From positions 1-40,055 of the forward strand of contig JAJCYQ010000087.1 in assembly GCA_029262835.1 (NCBI GenBank): DNA of 40,055 nt. The letters run 5' to 3'. The translations under genes and the position numbers were made by a program. The notes beneath the pieces were generated by a model. It saw only the letters and a program-made list of their open reading frames with translations. It had not been told where the DNA came from and did not search any database. The DNA comes from Bacteroidota bacterium (GTDB lineage Bacteria; Bacteroidota; Rhodothermia; Rhodothermales; UBA10348). Shown here piece by piece: positions 8,550 through 17,108 of the stretch; position 1 is the stretch's first letter, and each line of letters opens with the position of its first letter.

Positions 8550-10268
8550 ATGAAAAATGAAGAATTCGACGTGTGCATAGTCGGGTCGGGTGCCGGTGGC
8601 GGCATGATGGCCCACGAACTCACAAAGGCAGGAGCGAGCGTGGTCATGCTCGAAGCGGGCGGCGACTGGGACGCGGTCCGGGACGGCGCCATGCTGACGA
8701 ACAACTATGAGTCCCCTCGGCGCGGAAAATCGACACCGGACCGGCCGTTTGGCGAGTTCGATGCGTGCATTGGCGGCTGGAAGCTGGACGGGGAGCCCTA
8801 CACGACGGCCGAGGGTACGACCTGGGACTGGTGGCGCGCCCGCATGGTGGGCGGCAGGACCCATCATTGGGGGCGCATTTCGCTGCGGTTCGGGCCGGAC
8901 GACTTCAAACGCAAGACCATCGACGGCAAGGGAGACGACTGGCCCATCGGGTACGATGATCTGAAGCCCTGGTACGATCGACTCGACCGGATGGTGGGCA
9001 TTTTCGGGGAGGCCAACGGCGTGTACAACGAGCCGGATGGTATTTTCATGCCCCCGCCGGAGCCGAGGTGCTACGAGAAAATGTTGGCGCGCGGCGCCGA
9101 GCGGGCGGGCGTTCCGGTCATTCCGTCCCGGCTGTCCATTCTGACGCGGCCGCTCGGCGACCGTCCGGCGTGCCACTATTGCGGACAATGCAACCGTGGC
9201 TGCTCGACCCGATCCAACTTCTCGTCCCAGTCGGTGCTCCTGCCGCCCGCCTTCGCGACGGGCAATCTGACGCTCATTACGCACGCCATGGCCCGAGAGG
9301 TGCTCACGGGCGATGACGGGCGCGCTACGGGCGTAAGCTATGTAGACACGACAACCCGACAGGAATACCAGGTTCGCGCGCGCATTGTTGTGCTCGCTGC
9401 GAGCGCGTGCGAATCGGCCCGGCTTATGCTGAATTCGAAGTCCACCCGGCACCCGAACGGCATTGGAAACTCGAGCGATATCGTAGGGCGCTATCTGACC
9501 GACTCCACGGGCGCGGATGCCATGGGCTACTTCCCGCAGCTCGTGGACATGCCGAACCACAACGATGACGGCGTGGGCGGCATGCACATCTATATTCCAT
9601 GGTGGCGGGAAAAAGATCGCAGTCTGCCCTTCTCACGCGGGTATCACATCGAGGTCTGGGGCGGGCGCAGTATGCCCGGATATGGCTTCGGAGGTGGTAT
9701 TCACCGAACAAACGGCAAACTGGAAGGCGGCGACCGCTCGCGCGGTGGCGGCGGGTACGGCGCGCAGCTCAAGGACGATTATCGCCGCCTCTGGGGCACG
9801 TTCGTAGGCATGTCGGGCCGCGGCGAGATGATTGCCAGACGGGAGAATTACTGCGAAATCGACCCGGACGTGGTGGATCAATACGGTATTCCTGTCCTCA
9901 AATTCAACGTCACATGGTCGGACGAGGAACTGTTGCAGATGAAGCACTTCCATGAGACGGCGCGGGAAATCATCCATGCCGCGGGCGGCGAGAGCGTCTG
10001 GGACATGCCGACGGCTGGCGACGACTGGGGCATTACGCGGCCCGGTCAGATCATCCATGAAGTCGGTACGGTCCGAATGGGAAGCGATTCCCGCACGTCG
10101 GTGCTCAACGCCAACTGTCAGTCCCACGAGGTCGACAACCTTTTCGTGGCCGATGCCGCGCCGTTCGTATCACAGGCCCACAAGAATCCGACCTGGACCA
10201 TCATGGCGCTGGCCATGCGCACGGCCAATCATATAGCAACCGAAGTCAAAAAGCGGAATCTGACATGA
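8550..10268 (+). CDS. GMC family flavoprotein oxidoreductase (gluconate 2-dehydrogenase alpha-like)
   Basis: A 572-residue FAD enzyme that oxidises the hydroxyl of a sugar or sugar acid. I start at the ATG at 8550, which opens MKNEEFDVCIVGSGAGGG, the FAD-binding motif (Gly12 to Gly17). It continues with VVMLEAGGDW, the substrate-side block MVGGRTHHWGRISLRF, and a cysteine-rich patch CHYCGQCNRGCSTRSN as found in membrane-type gluconate dehydrogenase flavoproteins. The GMC C-terminal domain has HEVGTVRMGSD and HKNPTWTIMALAMRTA. It has no signal peptide. Its stop overlaps the start of the next gene (ATGA), which carries a twin-arginine signal, so export as a folded complex with that partner is likely. 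No cytochrome c subunit gene is adjacent. The substrate is unknown. Confidence 0.92.
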   Translation: MKNEEFDVCIVGSGAGGGMMAHELTKAGASVVMLEAGGDWDAVRDGAMLTNNYESPRRGKSTPDRPFGEFDACIGGWKLDGEPYTTAEGTTWDWWRARMVGGRTHHWGRISLRFGPDDFKRKTIDGKGDDWPIGYDDLKPWYDRLDRMVGIFGEANGVYNEPDGIFMPPPEPRCYEKMLARGAERAGVPVIPSRLSILTRPLGDRPACHYCGQCNRGCSTRSNFSSQSVLLPPAFATGNLTLITHAMAREVLTGDDGRATGVSYVDTTTRQEYQVRARIVVLAASACESARLMLNSKSTRHPNGIGNSSDIVGRYLTDSTGADAMGYFPQLVDMPNHNDDGVGGMHIYIPWWREKDRSLPFSRGYHIEVWGGRSMPGYGFGGGIHRTNGKLEGGDRSRGGGGYGAQLKDDYRRLWGTFVGMSGRGEMIARRENYCEIDPDVVDQYGIPVLKFNVTWSDEELLQMKHFHETAREIIHAAGGESVWDMPTAGDDWGITRPGQIIHEVGTVRMGSDSRTSVLNANCQSHEVDNLFVADAAPFVSQAHKNPTWTIMALAMRTANHIATEVKKRNLT

Positions 10269-10870
10269 GCATGGATCGACGGGAATCGCTCAAGCTCATG
10301 GCCCTGGCGTCTGTCGCCCTGGCCGTCCCAGGATGCGCCCGGAGCGACGTGGAGCATGCCGCTTTGCACGCCGCTGACAGGGTAGCCAGGCAGTTGCCGG
10401 ATGTGGACCGCGCGCCGACCACGTTGACGCCCGCCGAGTACCGGACCGTCGAGGTGCTCGTTGACTGGATTATTCCGGCCGACGACCGCTCGGGTAGCGC
10501 CACCGACGCCGGCGTGCCTGCCTTCATTGATTTCATGCTGGAAGATGCGCCGGACCTCGCCGTACCCGTCCGCGGCGGCCTGGGATGGCTCAATGCGGAA
10601 ACCACGCGCCGCACGGGCGTCCTCTTTGCCGATGCGGCCACGGCCGATCAGCAGGCGCTCCTGGACGAGATTGCATGGCCCGAGGTGGCGGCGCCGGAAA
10701 TGGAGCCTGGCGTCCGGTTTTTCACTCTCATGCGGGATTTGACGGCATCCGGATTTTTCTCCAGCAAAATCGGGTTCGAAGACCTCGGCTATCTGGGAAA
10801 CAGGCCGCAGGGCGGCTGGGACGGATGTCCGCCCGAAGCGCACGAGCATCTGGGACTCGACACGCCCTAG
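10265..10870 (+). CDS. Gluconate 2-dehydrogenase subunit 3 family protein, Tat lipoprotein
   Basis: A 201-residue small partner subunit of the GMC flavoprotein. The N-terminus has a twin-arginine motif (DRRESLKLM), a hydrophobic segment (ALASVALAV) and a lipobox-like VPGC, so it is probably Tat-exported and lipid-anchored. The mature part shows the family features EYRTVEVLVDWIIPADDRSGSA, AGVPAFIDFML and the C-terminal EDLGYLGNRPQGGWDG. The flavoprotein lacks its own signal, so this subunit would carry it across the inner membrane, as known for related dehydrogenases. Translation is coupled through the ATGA overlap at 10265-10268. Confidence 0.88.
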   Translation: MSMDRRESLKLMALASVALAVPGCARSDVEHAALHAADRVARQLPDVDRAPTTLTPAEYRTVEVLVDWIIPADDRSGSATDAGVPAFIDFMLEDAPDLAVPVRGGLGWLNAETTRRTGVLFADAATADQQALLDEIAWPEVAAPEMEPGVRFFTLMRDLTASGFFSSKIGFEDLGYLGNRPQGGWDGCPPEAHEHLGLDTP

Positions 10871-10901
10871 TCCTCTCAGGCGACACGGCCGAAGAGCACG
10901 G

Positions 10902-10928
10902 CCCCAATACGCGCCGCGCCGCGTGGGG
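10902..10928. terminator. GC-rich hairpin between convergent genes
   Basis: The 69-base gap between the convergent subunit-3 gene and the ABC ATPase gene holds a strong stem: CCCC (10902-10905), bulge AAT, ACGCG (10909-10913), loop CCGCGC, then CGCGT and GGGG (10920-10928). It could end transcription from both sides, but no T-tract follows on either strand, so a hairpin-only role is all I can claim. Confidence 0.4.
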
Positions 10929-10939
10929 AAGGTGCCCAA

Positions 10940-11635
10940 TCAGTCGGTGTGTGCCAGCTCAATCCGGTCGCCGGCGGCGGCCCGGGCATCGGCCTCGTCG
11001 TGTGTTACGAGCAGCACGGGCAGTCGGCGTTCACGGGCTCGCGAAAATACCAACTCGCGGATGTGGTCGCGCAGCGCCGCATCGAGTCCGGAGAAGGGTT
11101 CGTCGAGGAGGAGGGCGCGGGGCTCGGCCAGGAGCATGCGCATGAGGGCCACCCGCGCCCTCTGCCCACCCGACAGGGTGGCAGGGTCACGGTTCTCGAA
11201 GCCTTCCAGACCAATGTCGGCGAGGGCGCGAACGACCCGTTCGCGGCGCGCCGAGCGGCCGCGCACGGCAGGCGGCAGTCCAAACGCCAGGTTGGCGCCA
11301 ATAGACAAGTGCGGAAACAGCATGTCGTCCTGGAACAGAATGCCGACGCGCCTTTTCTGGGGGGGGAGGTGGGAAATATCCGTGCCGTCGAGCACAATGC
11401 GCCCGGACACGGTGAAGGCTGGCGCGGTGGTACCGATGATGACCGAAAGGAGCGTGGATTTGCCCGATCCTGAGGGGCCCATGATGGTCAGAATACGGCC
11501 GGGCGCGATGTGCGCATCCAGATCCACGAGCACCTTGCCGGCAAGACGAATGCAGAGACGACGGAGCGCAAGTCCTTCGGCGTCATCGGATCCCTCGGTA
11601 GTATCGGGGTGGGGGGGACTGTAAACGGGATTCAT
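10940..11635 (-). CDS. ynjD: ABC transporter ATP-binding protein, YnjD-like
   Basis: A 231-residue ATPase of an importer. The Walker A motif is GPSGSGKST, the Q-loop is LFQDDMLFPHLS, the signature is LSGGQRARVALMRMLL, Walker B is ALLLDEPFSGLD and the switch His is in VLLVTHDEADA. It starts 4 bases after the stop of the double-length permease gene, whose own start overlaps the binding-protein gene. This order (binding protein, fused permease, ATPase) matches the E. coli ynjBCD set, whose substrate is not established; related systems import iron or thiamine-type compounds. The N-terminal 20 residues are variable, so the start could be slightly internal. Confidence 0.9.
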   Translation of the reverse strand: MNPVYSPPHPDTTEGSDDAEGLALRRLCIRLAGKVLVDLDAHIAPGRILTIMGPSGSGKSTLLSVIIGTTAPAFTVSGRIVLDGTDISHLPPQKRRVGILFQDDMLFPHLSIGANLAFGLPPAVRGRSARRERVVRALADIGLEGFENRDPATLSGGQRARVALMRMLLAEPRALLLDEPFSGLDAALRDHIRELVFSRARERRLPVLLVTHDEADARAAAGDRIELAHTD

Positions 11636-11639
11636 GGCA

Positions 11640-13346
11640 TCAGCGGTGTTGCAGGCCGCGCCGGTGGCGCCAGACGAAGCGCGGCAGGGCGATGGCTACC
11701 ATGAAAGGTACGGCAGCGGCGAGCGTCTGCGAGAGGGCATAGACGCCGATCACGCGGCGATCTCCCCCCGATGCCAGTGCCACGGCTTCGGTCGTGAGCG
11801 TCTGCACGCGGCCGGCGCCGACGAGCAGCGTCGGCAGGTACTGACCTACCGACACCGCGAACCCGATGGCGGCGGCCACCAACAGCGGTCCCAGCAGCAT
11901 AGGCAGCCGGATGCGCCAGAGTGTGCGCTGCGAACCACTGCCCATGGCCGTCGCAATTGTGGCGTAGCGATCGTCCCACGCACGGTAGGGACCAGCCATC
12001 GAGAGGAAGACGTAAGGTAGCACGAAAACGATATGGGCGACAGTGACAGCCGCCATGCCGGCATCGAGGCCCGACTCGAGGGCGAGCGTCTGAAGTCCCA
12101 CGAGAAACGCAACCTGCGGCACGAGGAGCGGCGCGTAGAGCAGCCCCAGGCGGCGCGTCGTGAGATTCAGGTTGAAGCGCTGCTCGGCTTCGAGCGTGAC
12201 AATGGTGAGAACGAGCGAGACGCCGACGGCCAGGAGGCCAATGCGGACGGTCTCGAGGATGGGGTCGCGCAGATCCGACGCGTGGCGCAACCAGGTGGTC
12301 CCGGTGAAGCTGCTCGGCAGTACGTCCGGCCAGCTCCAGAATCCCGCCAGTGACCAGACGGCGAGGCTCAGCAGTCCGACGAGTACGGCGGCAATGGGCA
12401 TAGCCGCAGCGACGAGCGCCCCGACGCGCAGTGGGCGGTCCCGCTGCATACGGCGCCCGCGGTAGGCCCACCGACGGGCGACGCATCCAACGGAAAGCTC
12501 GGCCATTCGCCAGAGAATGAGCGTCACGCCAACGAGGCCGAGCTGCGCGGCGGCACCGGCCGACGCGCGGAAGCGGAGCGCAAGGTCAGGGTCGCTCATC
12601 CAGGACACGACCTGCGCGGACAGTGTGGCCGGGGCGTTGGGACCCAGTATGATGGCGACGTCGACGACCGACATGGCGTAGGCCAGGACGGCGTAGACGG
12701 GAAGGCGGATCTGCTCGTAGACACGTGGGAGAACGACGGTCATCCAGGCCCAGGTGCGGCCGTAGCCGAGGGACTGCGCAATGACGCGGCTCTTTACCGA
12801 TTCGGTCTGCCCAAGCGCGGCAATGGTCATGAGTAGCAGAAAGGGCACCTCCTTGGCCACGAGTCCGGCCATCATGGTCAGTCCCCATGGATCCTGGGGA
12901 ATGAGGACGTCGGGAGGTGTGGTCCAGCTGGTTGCCCAGGGTGAAATGACCCGGGTCATCCACCCTGACGGAGCCAGCAGAAAGGCGACGCCGAAGGCGG
13001 CGGCGGCATGCGGAACCGACAGCAGGGGCGAGAGCAGGCGCTCGGCGGCAGAGAACAGCCGCGTGCCCTGCCAGGCGGCCGTGAAGAGGATTACGATGGC
13101 GAGCGAGAGGATGGTGACGCCCACGCCGGTCGTCACGGACAGCGCGCTGGCCCTCCAGAAGCCGGGCCATCGTAGCAGATCCATGATGGGGCCGGGCGAG
13201 ATGGAGTCACCGCCGAGCGCCGGAAAATAGCCAATGGCGGGCAGCATGGTGCCGGCGAGCCCGGCCATGACGGGCACGAACATGACGCCCAGCATGACGA
13301 GCGGGGCGTAGCGAAAGGGCGATCTGTCCTCGTGCCGGGGTGTCAC
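11640..13346 (-). CDS. ynjC: ABC transporter permease, fused double domain, YnjC-like
   Basis: A 568-residue inner-membrane permease made of two homologous halves. I chose the GTG at 13346, which overlaps the upstream stop as GTGA (13343-13346). Each half has about six hydrophobic segments. EAA-loop-like sequences follow GLVAKEVPFLLLMTIAALGQ (first half, ending in AQSLGYGRTWAWMTVVLPR) and VAHIVFVLPYVFLSMAGPY (second half, ending in ATAMGSGSQRTLWRIRLPM). Such fused permeases occur in ferric-iron (FbpB), thiamine (ThiP) and YnjC systems; neighbours YnjB and YnjD favour the last. It is somewhat longer than E. coli YnjC. The transported compound is unknown. Confidence 0.9.
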   Translation of the reverse strand: MTPRHEDRSPFRYAPLVMLGVMFVPVMAGLAGTMLPAIGYFPALGGDSISPGPIMDLLRWPGFWRASALSVTTGVGVTILSLAIVILFTAAWQGTRLFSAAERLLSPLLSVPHAAAAFGVAFLLAPSGWMTRVISPWATSWTTPPDVLIPQDPWGLTMMAGLVAKEVPFLLLMTIAALGQTESVKSRVIAQSLGYGRTWAWMTVVLPRVYEQIRLPVYAVLAYAMSVVDVAIILGPNAPATLSAQVVSWMSDPDLALRFRASAGAAAQLGLVGVTLILWRMAELSVGCVARRWAYRGRRMQRDRPLRVGALVAAAMPIAAVLVGLLSLAVWSLAGFWSWPDVLPSSFTGTTWLRHASDLRDPILETVRIGLLAVGVSLVLTIVTLEAEQRFNLNLTTRRLGLLYAPLLVPQVAFLVGLQTLALESGLDAGMAAVTVAHIVFVLPYVFLSMAGPYRAWDDRYATIATAMGSGSQRTLWRIRLPMLLGPLLVAAAIGFAVSVGQYLPTLLVGAGRVQTLTTEAVALASGGDRRVIGVYALSQTLAAAVPFMVAIALPRFVWRHRRGLQHR

Positions 13347-14608
13347 CGGCCGACTCCAAAACGGGCGTCCCATTCGGCTTCGAGACGCTCGGTCCAACTC
13401 GGGTGGGGCTCGGGCAGCCGCGTGCCGAGCGCGTCGGGGGGGAGGGTGGCCGCGCCGCGCTCCATTGTTTCAAACAGACGGCGGTCCGCGGCCGAGAGCT
13501 GGTCCAGATCCAGTACCGTTTCTGCGCCCCAGACTTCGGGGTCCAGCTTGTGCGCCTGGGCTTCGGGCGAGAGCAGGAAGTTGGCCACGACCTTGGCGCC
13601 TTCTGTGGCCGACGCATTGAACGGAATGGCCAGGAAGCTGGCGTTGGCCAGCGATCCGTAGTTCATCACATACGTACGCACGGTGGGCGGCAGTTCGTAG
13701 CGCGAAATGGCGGCCGAGGCTTCTCCCGGATTGAAGCTGATGGCCAGGTCGATTTCGCCGTCGGCTACGAGCTGTAGTTGGCGCGGTCCGCTCTGGGGAT
13801 AGGCGCGGCCCTGGCGCCAGAGGAGTGGCGTCACGCGCTCCAGGAACGACCAGAGCGGCGCCGTAACGCGGTCGTAATTGGCGTCGGTCGCGGGCGCGGC
13901 CAGTTCGTGTGCGTAGGGCGTCAGGCCGTAGAGGGCCTGCTTCAGGAACGTCGTTCCCAGGAATTCCGGCGGCAGCGGATAGGTGAAGCGGCCGGGGTGC
14001 TCCACAAGCCATGCTTCAAGCGCCTCGATGGTGCGCGGCGGGTCGGAAATCCGTGCAGAATCGTAGTAGAACACCATCTGGGCACGACTCCAGGGGACCT
14101 CCAGGCCGTCTGTCTCGATGGTGAAGTCGGTCGTCAATTCCCGATGATCGGGCGCATTCAGCAGGCGCCAGTTGGGGATTGTTTCCGCCCATGGGCCATA
14201 GAGCAGGCCGTTTTCCTTGAGCGCGCGGAAGTTTTCCCCGTTGATCCAGACCAGATCAACAGCGCCGCCTTCCGTGCGTCCAGCGGTTTTTTCCGCCAAT
14301 ATCCGGCTCACGGCCTCCGACGTATCGGAGAGTTTGACGTGCTCGACGCGGACGCCGAACCGCTTCTCTACTTCCCGTCCGGCCCACGCGATGTAGGCAT
14401 TTATATGGGTCGATCCCGCCCACGCGTGGAAGTAGACCGTCTGGCCACGTGCCGCATCGAGGGTCCGCACCCACTCGGCATTGACAACCGGCTGCGCACT
14501 GGCTGGCGTTCGGCCCGATACCAGGACGATCTGGAGAAGGCCGATCAGGATCACTACGGACTGGCGAGCGCACCGCGGGTGATTGCGGGCGACCTTGAGC
14601 GGTGTCAT
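13343..14608 (-). CDS. ynjB: ABC transporter substrate-binding protein, YnjB-like
   Basis: A 421-residue periplasmic solute-binding protein. I start at the ATG at 14608, which overlaps the radical SAM stop as ATGA and is followed by a basic then hydrophobic signal (ARQSVVILIGLLQIVLVSG, cleavage near ASAQ). The mature protein shows the YnjB pattern: YFHAWAGSTHINAYIAWAG near the start, VDLVWINGENFRALKENGLL, GPWAE, VPWSRAQMVFYYDS, a hinge block around GTTFLKQALYG, and IDLAISFNPGEASAAI. It probably hands its ligand to the YnjC permease. It is longer than the E. coli protein, mostly in the N-terminal leader. Confidence 0.92.
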   Translation of the reverse strand: MTPLKVARNHPRCARQSVVILIGLLQIVLVSGRTPASAQPVVNAEWVRTLDAARGQTVYFHAWAGSTHINAYIAWAGREVEKRFGVRVEHVKLSDTSEAVSRILAEKTAGRTEGGAVDLVWINGENFRALKENGLLYGPWAETIPNWRLLNAPDHRELTTDFTIETDGLEVPWSRAQMVFYYDSARISDPPRTIEALEAWLVEHPGRFTYPLPPEFLGTTFLKQALYGLTPYAHELAAPATDANYDRVTAPLWSFLERVTPLLWRQGRAYPQSGPRQLQLVADGEIDLAISFNPGEASAAISRYELPPTVRTYVMNYGSLANASFLAIPFNASATEGAKVVANFLLSPEAQAHKLDPEVWGAETVLDLDQLSAADRRLFETMERGAATLPPDALGTRLPEPHPSWTERLEAEWDARFGVGR

Positions 14609-15693
14609 GTCAACGCGGTCGCCTCCCGCTTCTCTTCGCGCGCAGCGAGTCGCTCTTCCCGAATGCGCTCCAGGATGGGTGCGAGCACCTGCTCGTGGAA
14701 CGCATCGCACCCGATACAGAGGTTGCGGTAGGGTTCGCCGTCGGGCCGTGTCGTGCGTGAAGCCTCGAGAAACTGCTCCACATCCCATCCATAGGTAATA
14801 CCCATCCGCTCGGGATGCCCCATGGAGATGGCTTCCATGGCCGGGTGGCCCTCCAGGCTGTCCAGAATATCATCGAGCCGCTCCTCCTGGAGGTTTCCAA
14901 GGGCTTTCTTGGTCTTCAGGCAGCACGGAAACACGTCGCCGTTCGGGTCGATCGAGACTTCCGAACCGGAGACGCCCCGGTTCAGGAAGTTCAGCCCGCC
15001 CGACCAGGCATTGCAGAAGTTGTCCTGGATCGTGGCCTTGGAGAGGGAGTTTTCCCAGGCCCGGCCGCGGGGCCAGATCTTGCCAATCCAGGCATCGTCC
15101 GTGGCGCCGAAGAGCGTGTACACGGGCTGCGAAACGTCTTCCAGGTCGGCCTGGTGTTCGTCGGCGGGGAGCGCCGCATCGACCATACCCGCCTCCTGGA
15201 ACATGGCGCGCAGGCGGTCAATGAGCGGGAGGCGTTTGTCGCCCTGCATGCCGACGTGGAAATCGTCCATGCCGGCGCACGAAATCTGCCACACGCCGCG
15301 CGAGAGCAGTTCCTGGATGATCTCAGGCGTTACCCGGTCGCCCGTCGTCTGTACAATGACTTTGACGCCCTGCCCCTCGTATTTTTTCTGGATGGCCTCG
15401 AGCGCAGGGTAGAGCACCTCCTCCCGCACTGGATCGAGCAGCACTTCGCCGCCCGCCATTATGATGCGGCCGGCGCGGCGGACATACCCTCCGGGCAGCG
15501 TTTCGCTGGGTGACGACGTGTCGAGGTAGGACAGGTCATCCGGCAGGTTCGCGATAATCCGGGGCGATGCGTCCCGGGCTTCCTTCACCACCCCCTGGAG
15601 CTCGTCCTTGATGTACGGACGGAACCGGGGTTCATAGCAGTGGACGCACTTTCGGTGGCACGCCCAGCACAGGACGTAGTAAATACTTTCCAA
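14605..15693 (-). CDS. Radical SAM protein with SPASM-like C-terminal cysteines
   Basis: An enzyme of the radical S-adenosylmethionine superfamily. The cluster motif is CHRKCVHC (CxxxCxxC) very near the N-terminus, after ESIYYVLCWA. Further family features are RIIMAGGEVLLDP (the GGE motif region), VIVQTTGD and WQISCAGMDDFHVGMQGDK. A C-terminal cysteine group (PNGDVFPCCLKTKKALGNL, later LCIGCDAF) fits a SPASM-like second cluster domain. No ATG or GTG lies just upstream in frame. The TTG at 15693 gives 362 residues and places the motif as expected; the reading frame stays open to 15930 but that part overlaps SbtB and has no family character. Its stop overlaps the YnjB start (ATGA). No precursor peptide gene was recognised beside it, so the substrate is unknown. 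Confidence 0.85.
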   Translation of the reverse strand: MESIYYVLCWACHRKCVHCYEPRFRPYIKDELQGVVKEARDASPRIIANLPDDLSYLDTSSPSETLPGGYVRRAGRIIMAGGEVLLDPVREEVLYPALEAIQKKYEGQGVKVIVQTTGDRVTPEIIQELLSRGVWQISCAGMDDFHVGMQGDKRLPLIDRLRAMFQEAGMVDAALPADEHQADLEDVSQPVYTLFGATDDAWIGKIWPRGRAWENSLSKATIQDNFCNAWSGGLNFLNRGVSGSEVSIDPNGDVFPCCLKTKKALGNLQEERLDDILDSLEGHPAMEAISMGHPERMGITYGWDVEQFLEASRTTRPDGEPYRNLCIGCDAFHEQVLAPILERIREERLAAREEKREATALT

Positions 15694-15844
15694 GTCGACG
15701 GGGGGTTTTCTGATGGATGCGGCGGCCGCGCGCTGAATGCACGGACACGCGGTGTGGGCACGTGAGAGACACAGCGCAGCGCTCTGTTTCAGAAACCGGT
15801 ACGGCGGGCGATTGTTGCGCCGGGTATGGGGTTGAGGATCCGGG

Positions 15845-16147
15845 TCAGACGTATTTGTCGCCGCGGGCCACCTGGGCGTCCTGTACGTAGGCGATGAGGG
15901 CGTAGTACTCGAAGTAGGTGTCGGCCACATGCGTCATGATGCGCTCGGCGACATCCGCGCTGACGAGCGTCTCAATGCGGATGTCGGGCCCTTCCCATTC
16001 GCTGGCACGGACGCCGCGTGAGCCGCGGCCACGGGCATCGGTAATGGTATGTCCCGTGGCGCCGAGGCGCGTGATCTCGCGGATAAGGCGATCTTCGAGA
16101 ATCCGTTCGGCGACGATGGTGACCAGTTTCAGCGTCGTCGTGTTCAT
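15845..16147 (-). CDS. sbtB: PII-like signalling protein, SbtB family
   Basis: A 100-residue ferredoxin-like PII-family protein. Features are LKLVTIVAERILEDRLIREI (strand and helix 1), TGHTITDARGRGSRGVRASE (the T-loop base and flexible T-loop) and ETLVSADVAERIMTHVADTY, then YYALIAYVQDAQVARGDKYV. The GxGSRGVRASEWEG loop and the neighbouring SbtA identify SbtB rather than GlnB/GlnK. Cyanobacterial SbtB binds adenine nucleotides including cAMP and controls the bicarbonate transporter SbtA. The C-terminal CGPxGC redox loop of some cyanobacterial SbtB proteins is absent here. The gene starts 13 bases after sbtA; a 17-base duplication lies on that junction. Confidence 0.88.
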   Translation of the reverse strand: MNTTTLKLVTIVAERILEDRLIREITRLGATGHTITDARGRGSRGVRASEWEGPDIRIETLVSADVAERIMTHVADTYFEYYALIAYVQDAQVARGDKYV

Positions 16148-16174
16148 GTCAAATACGTGTTCATGTCAGATACG
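16141..16174. repeat. 17-base direct duplication on the sbtA/sbtB junction
   Basis: TGTTCATGTCAAATACG (16141-16157) is followed directly by TGTTCATGTCAGATACG (16158-16174), differing at one base. On the minus strand one copy carries the sbtA stop and the other the sbtB start. In a single copy the stop and start would overlap as ATGA, so the duplication appears to have separated them. Confidence 0.9.
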
Positions 16175-17108
16175 TGGCCATGGCGTAGTAAAGCGGAATA
16201 CCGAGCGTGATATTGAACGGAAACGTGATTCCGAGCGATGCGGTAAGGTAGTATGTCGGGTTGGCCTCCGGCAGGGCAATACGGACGGCGGCGGGCGCCG
16301 CGATATAACTGGCGCTTGAGACCATGGCGCCGAGTACGGCGCTGCCACTTGTGGAAAGGCCGGCCAGGCCGCCGAGCCACACGCCCAGCGCGCCGTGCAG
16401 GATCGGCACCAGGACGCCGAAGGCTACCAGAAACGGGCCCACCGTACGGAGGTCACCGAGCCGCCGAGCCGCCACGATCCCCATTTCGAGCAGGAACAGT
16501 GTCAAGGCCCCCTGGAAACCGGCCTCGAAGAAAGGGGCCACTGGCGCAAAGCCGCTCTCGCCAGCGGCCAGTCCCATGATGAGCCCGCCAACCAGCAGGA
16601 TGACAGAGCGGCCGGAGAGCACTTCGTGGAGCGCCTCCTGCCACGACCCGGCCCGTTTGTCGCGGGTAAAGGCGATCATGAGCGCCACGACGATGGCTGG
16701 CACTTCGAGAATGGCAACGAGCGCCGGAAGGTACCCCTCGGGGGTCTGGCCAATGCTGGTGCCATACGTGATGGCGACAATGAATGTGACGGCCGAGACC
16801 GATCCGTAGTGCGCGGCAATGGCACTGGCATCGACCCGGGAAAACCGACCCAGCCGGCGCAGGATGTTGTACGCCGTGATGGGCGTCACTATGCCCAGTC
16901 CGAATGTGGCCAGTGCCGGCAGGGCGAACTCGGCGAAGGGCGTGCGGCTCAGCCCGACACCACCCTTGAGCCCAATGGCGAGCAGCAGATAAATGGAGAG
17001 CGCGTCGTAGAGCGCCGACGGCAAGCGGAGATCGCTTCGCACGACAGATGCGAAGGCTCCGAGCAGGAAAGCCAGGATGACGGGCGAAAGCAGGCTGTCG
17101 AGCGCCAT
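16161..17108 (-). CDS. sbtA: Sodium-dependent bicarbonate transporter family permease, SbtA-like
   Basis: A 315-residue polytopic inner-membrane protein with about ten hydrophobic segments in two related halves. Recognisable blocks are LLAIGLKGGVGLSRTPFAEF, RVDASAIAAHYGSVSAVTFI, a middle soluble part (AFTRDKRAGSWQEALHEVLS) and a late block with GSAVLGAMVSSASYIAAPAA and SLGITFPFNITLGIPLYY. These match the Sbt_1 family, whose cyanobacterial members take up bicarbonate with sodium. It is somewhat shorter than the cyanobacterial proteins, mainly in the middle soluble region. sbtB follows directly. Bicarbonate as substrate is inferred from the family and the SbtB partner. Confidence 0.88.
   Translation of the reverse strand: MALDSLLSPVILAFLLGAFASVVRSDLRLPSALYDALSIYLLLAIGLKGGVGLSRTPFAEFALPALATFGLGIVTPITAYNILRRLGRFSRVDASAIAAHYGSVSAVTFIVAITYGTSIGQTPEGYLPALVAILEVPAIVVALMIAFTRDKRAGSWQEALHEVLSGRSVILLVGGLIMGLAAGESGFAPVAPFFEAGFQGALTLFLLEMGIVAARRLGDLRTVGPFLVAFGVLVPILHGALGVWLGGLAGLSTSGSAVLGAMVSSASYIAAPAAVRIALPEANPTYYLTASLGITFPFNITLGIPLYYAMATYLT

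Noticed and set aside
8538-9587. Long open frame antisense to the GMC dehydrogenase
   Set aside because: It is a GC-rich shadow of a clear enzyme gene, with Arg/His/Ala-rich low-complexity translation and no family motif.
10940-14608. Assignment of the ABC importer as an iron or thiamine transporter
   Set aside because: The binding protein matches YnjB better than FbpA or ThiB, and no iron or thiamine gene is nearby.
15694-15930. Longer N-terminus for the radical SAM protein
   Set aside because: It would overlap SbtB and is Pro/Thr/Arg-rich without similarity to the family; the TTG at 15693 gives the expected start.
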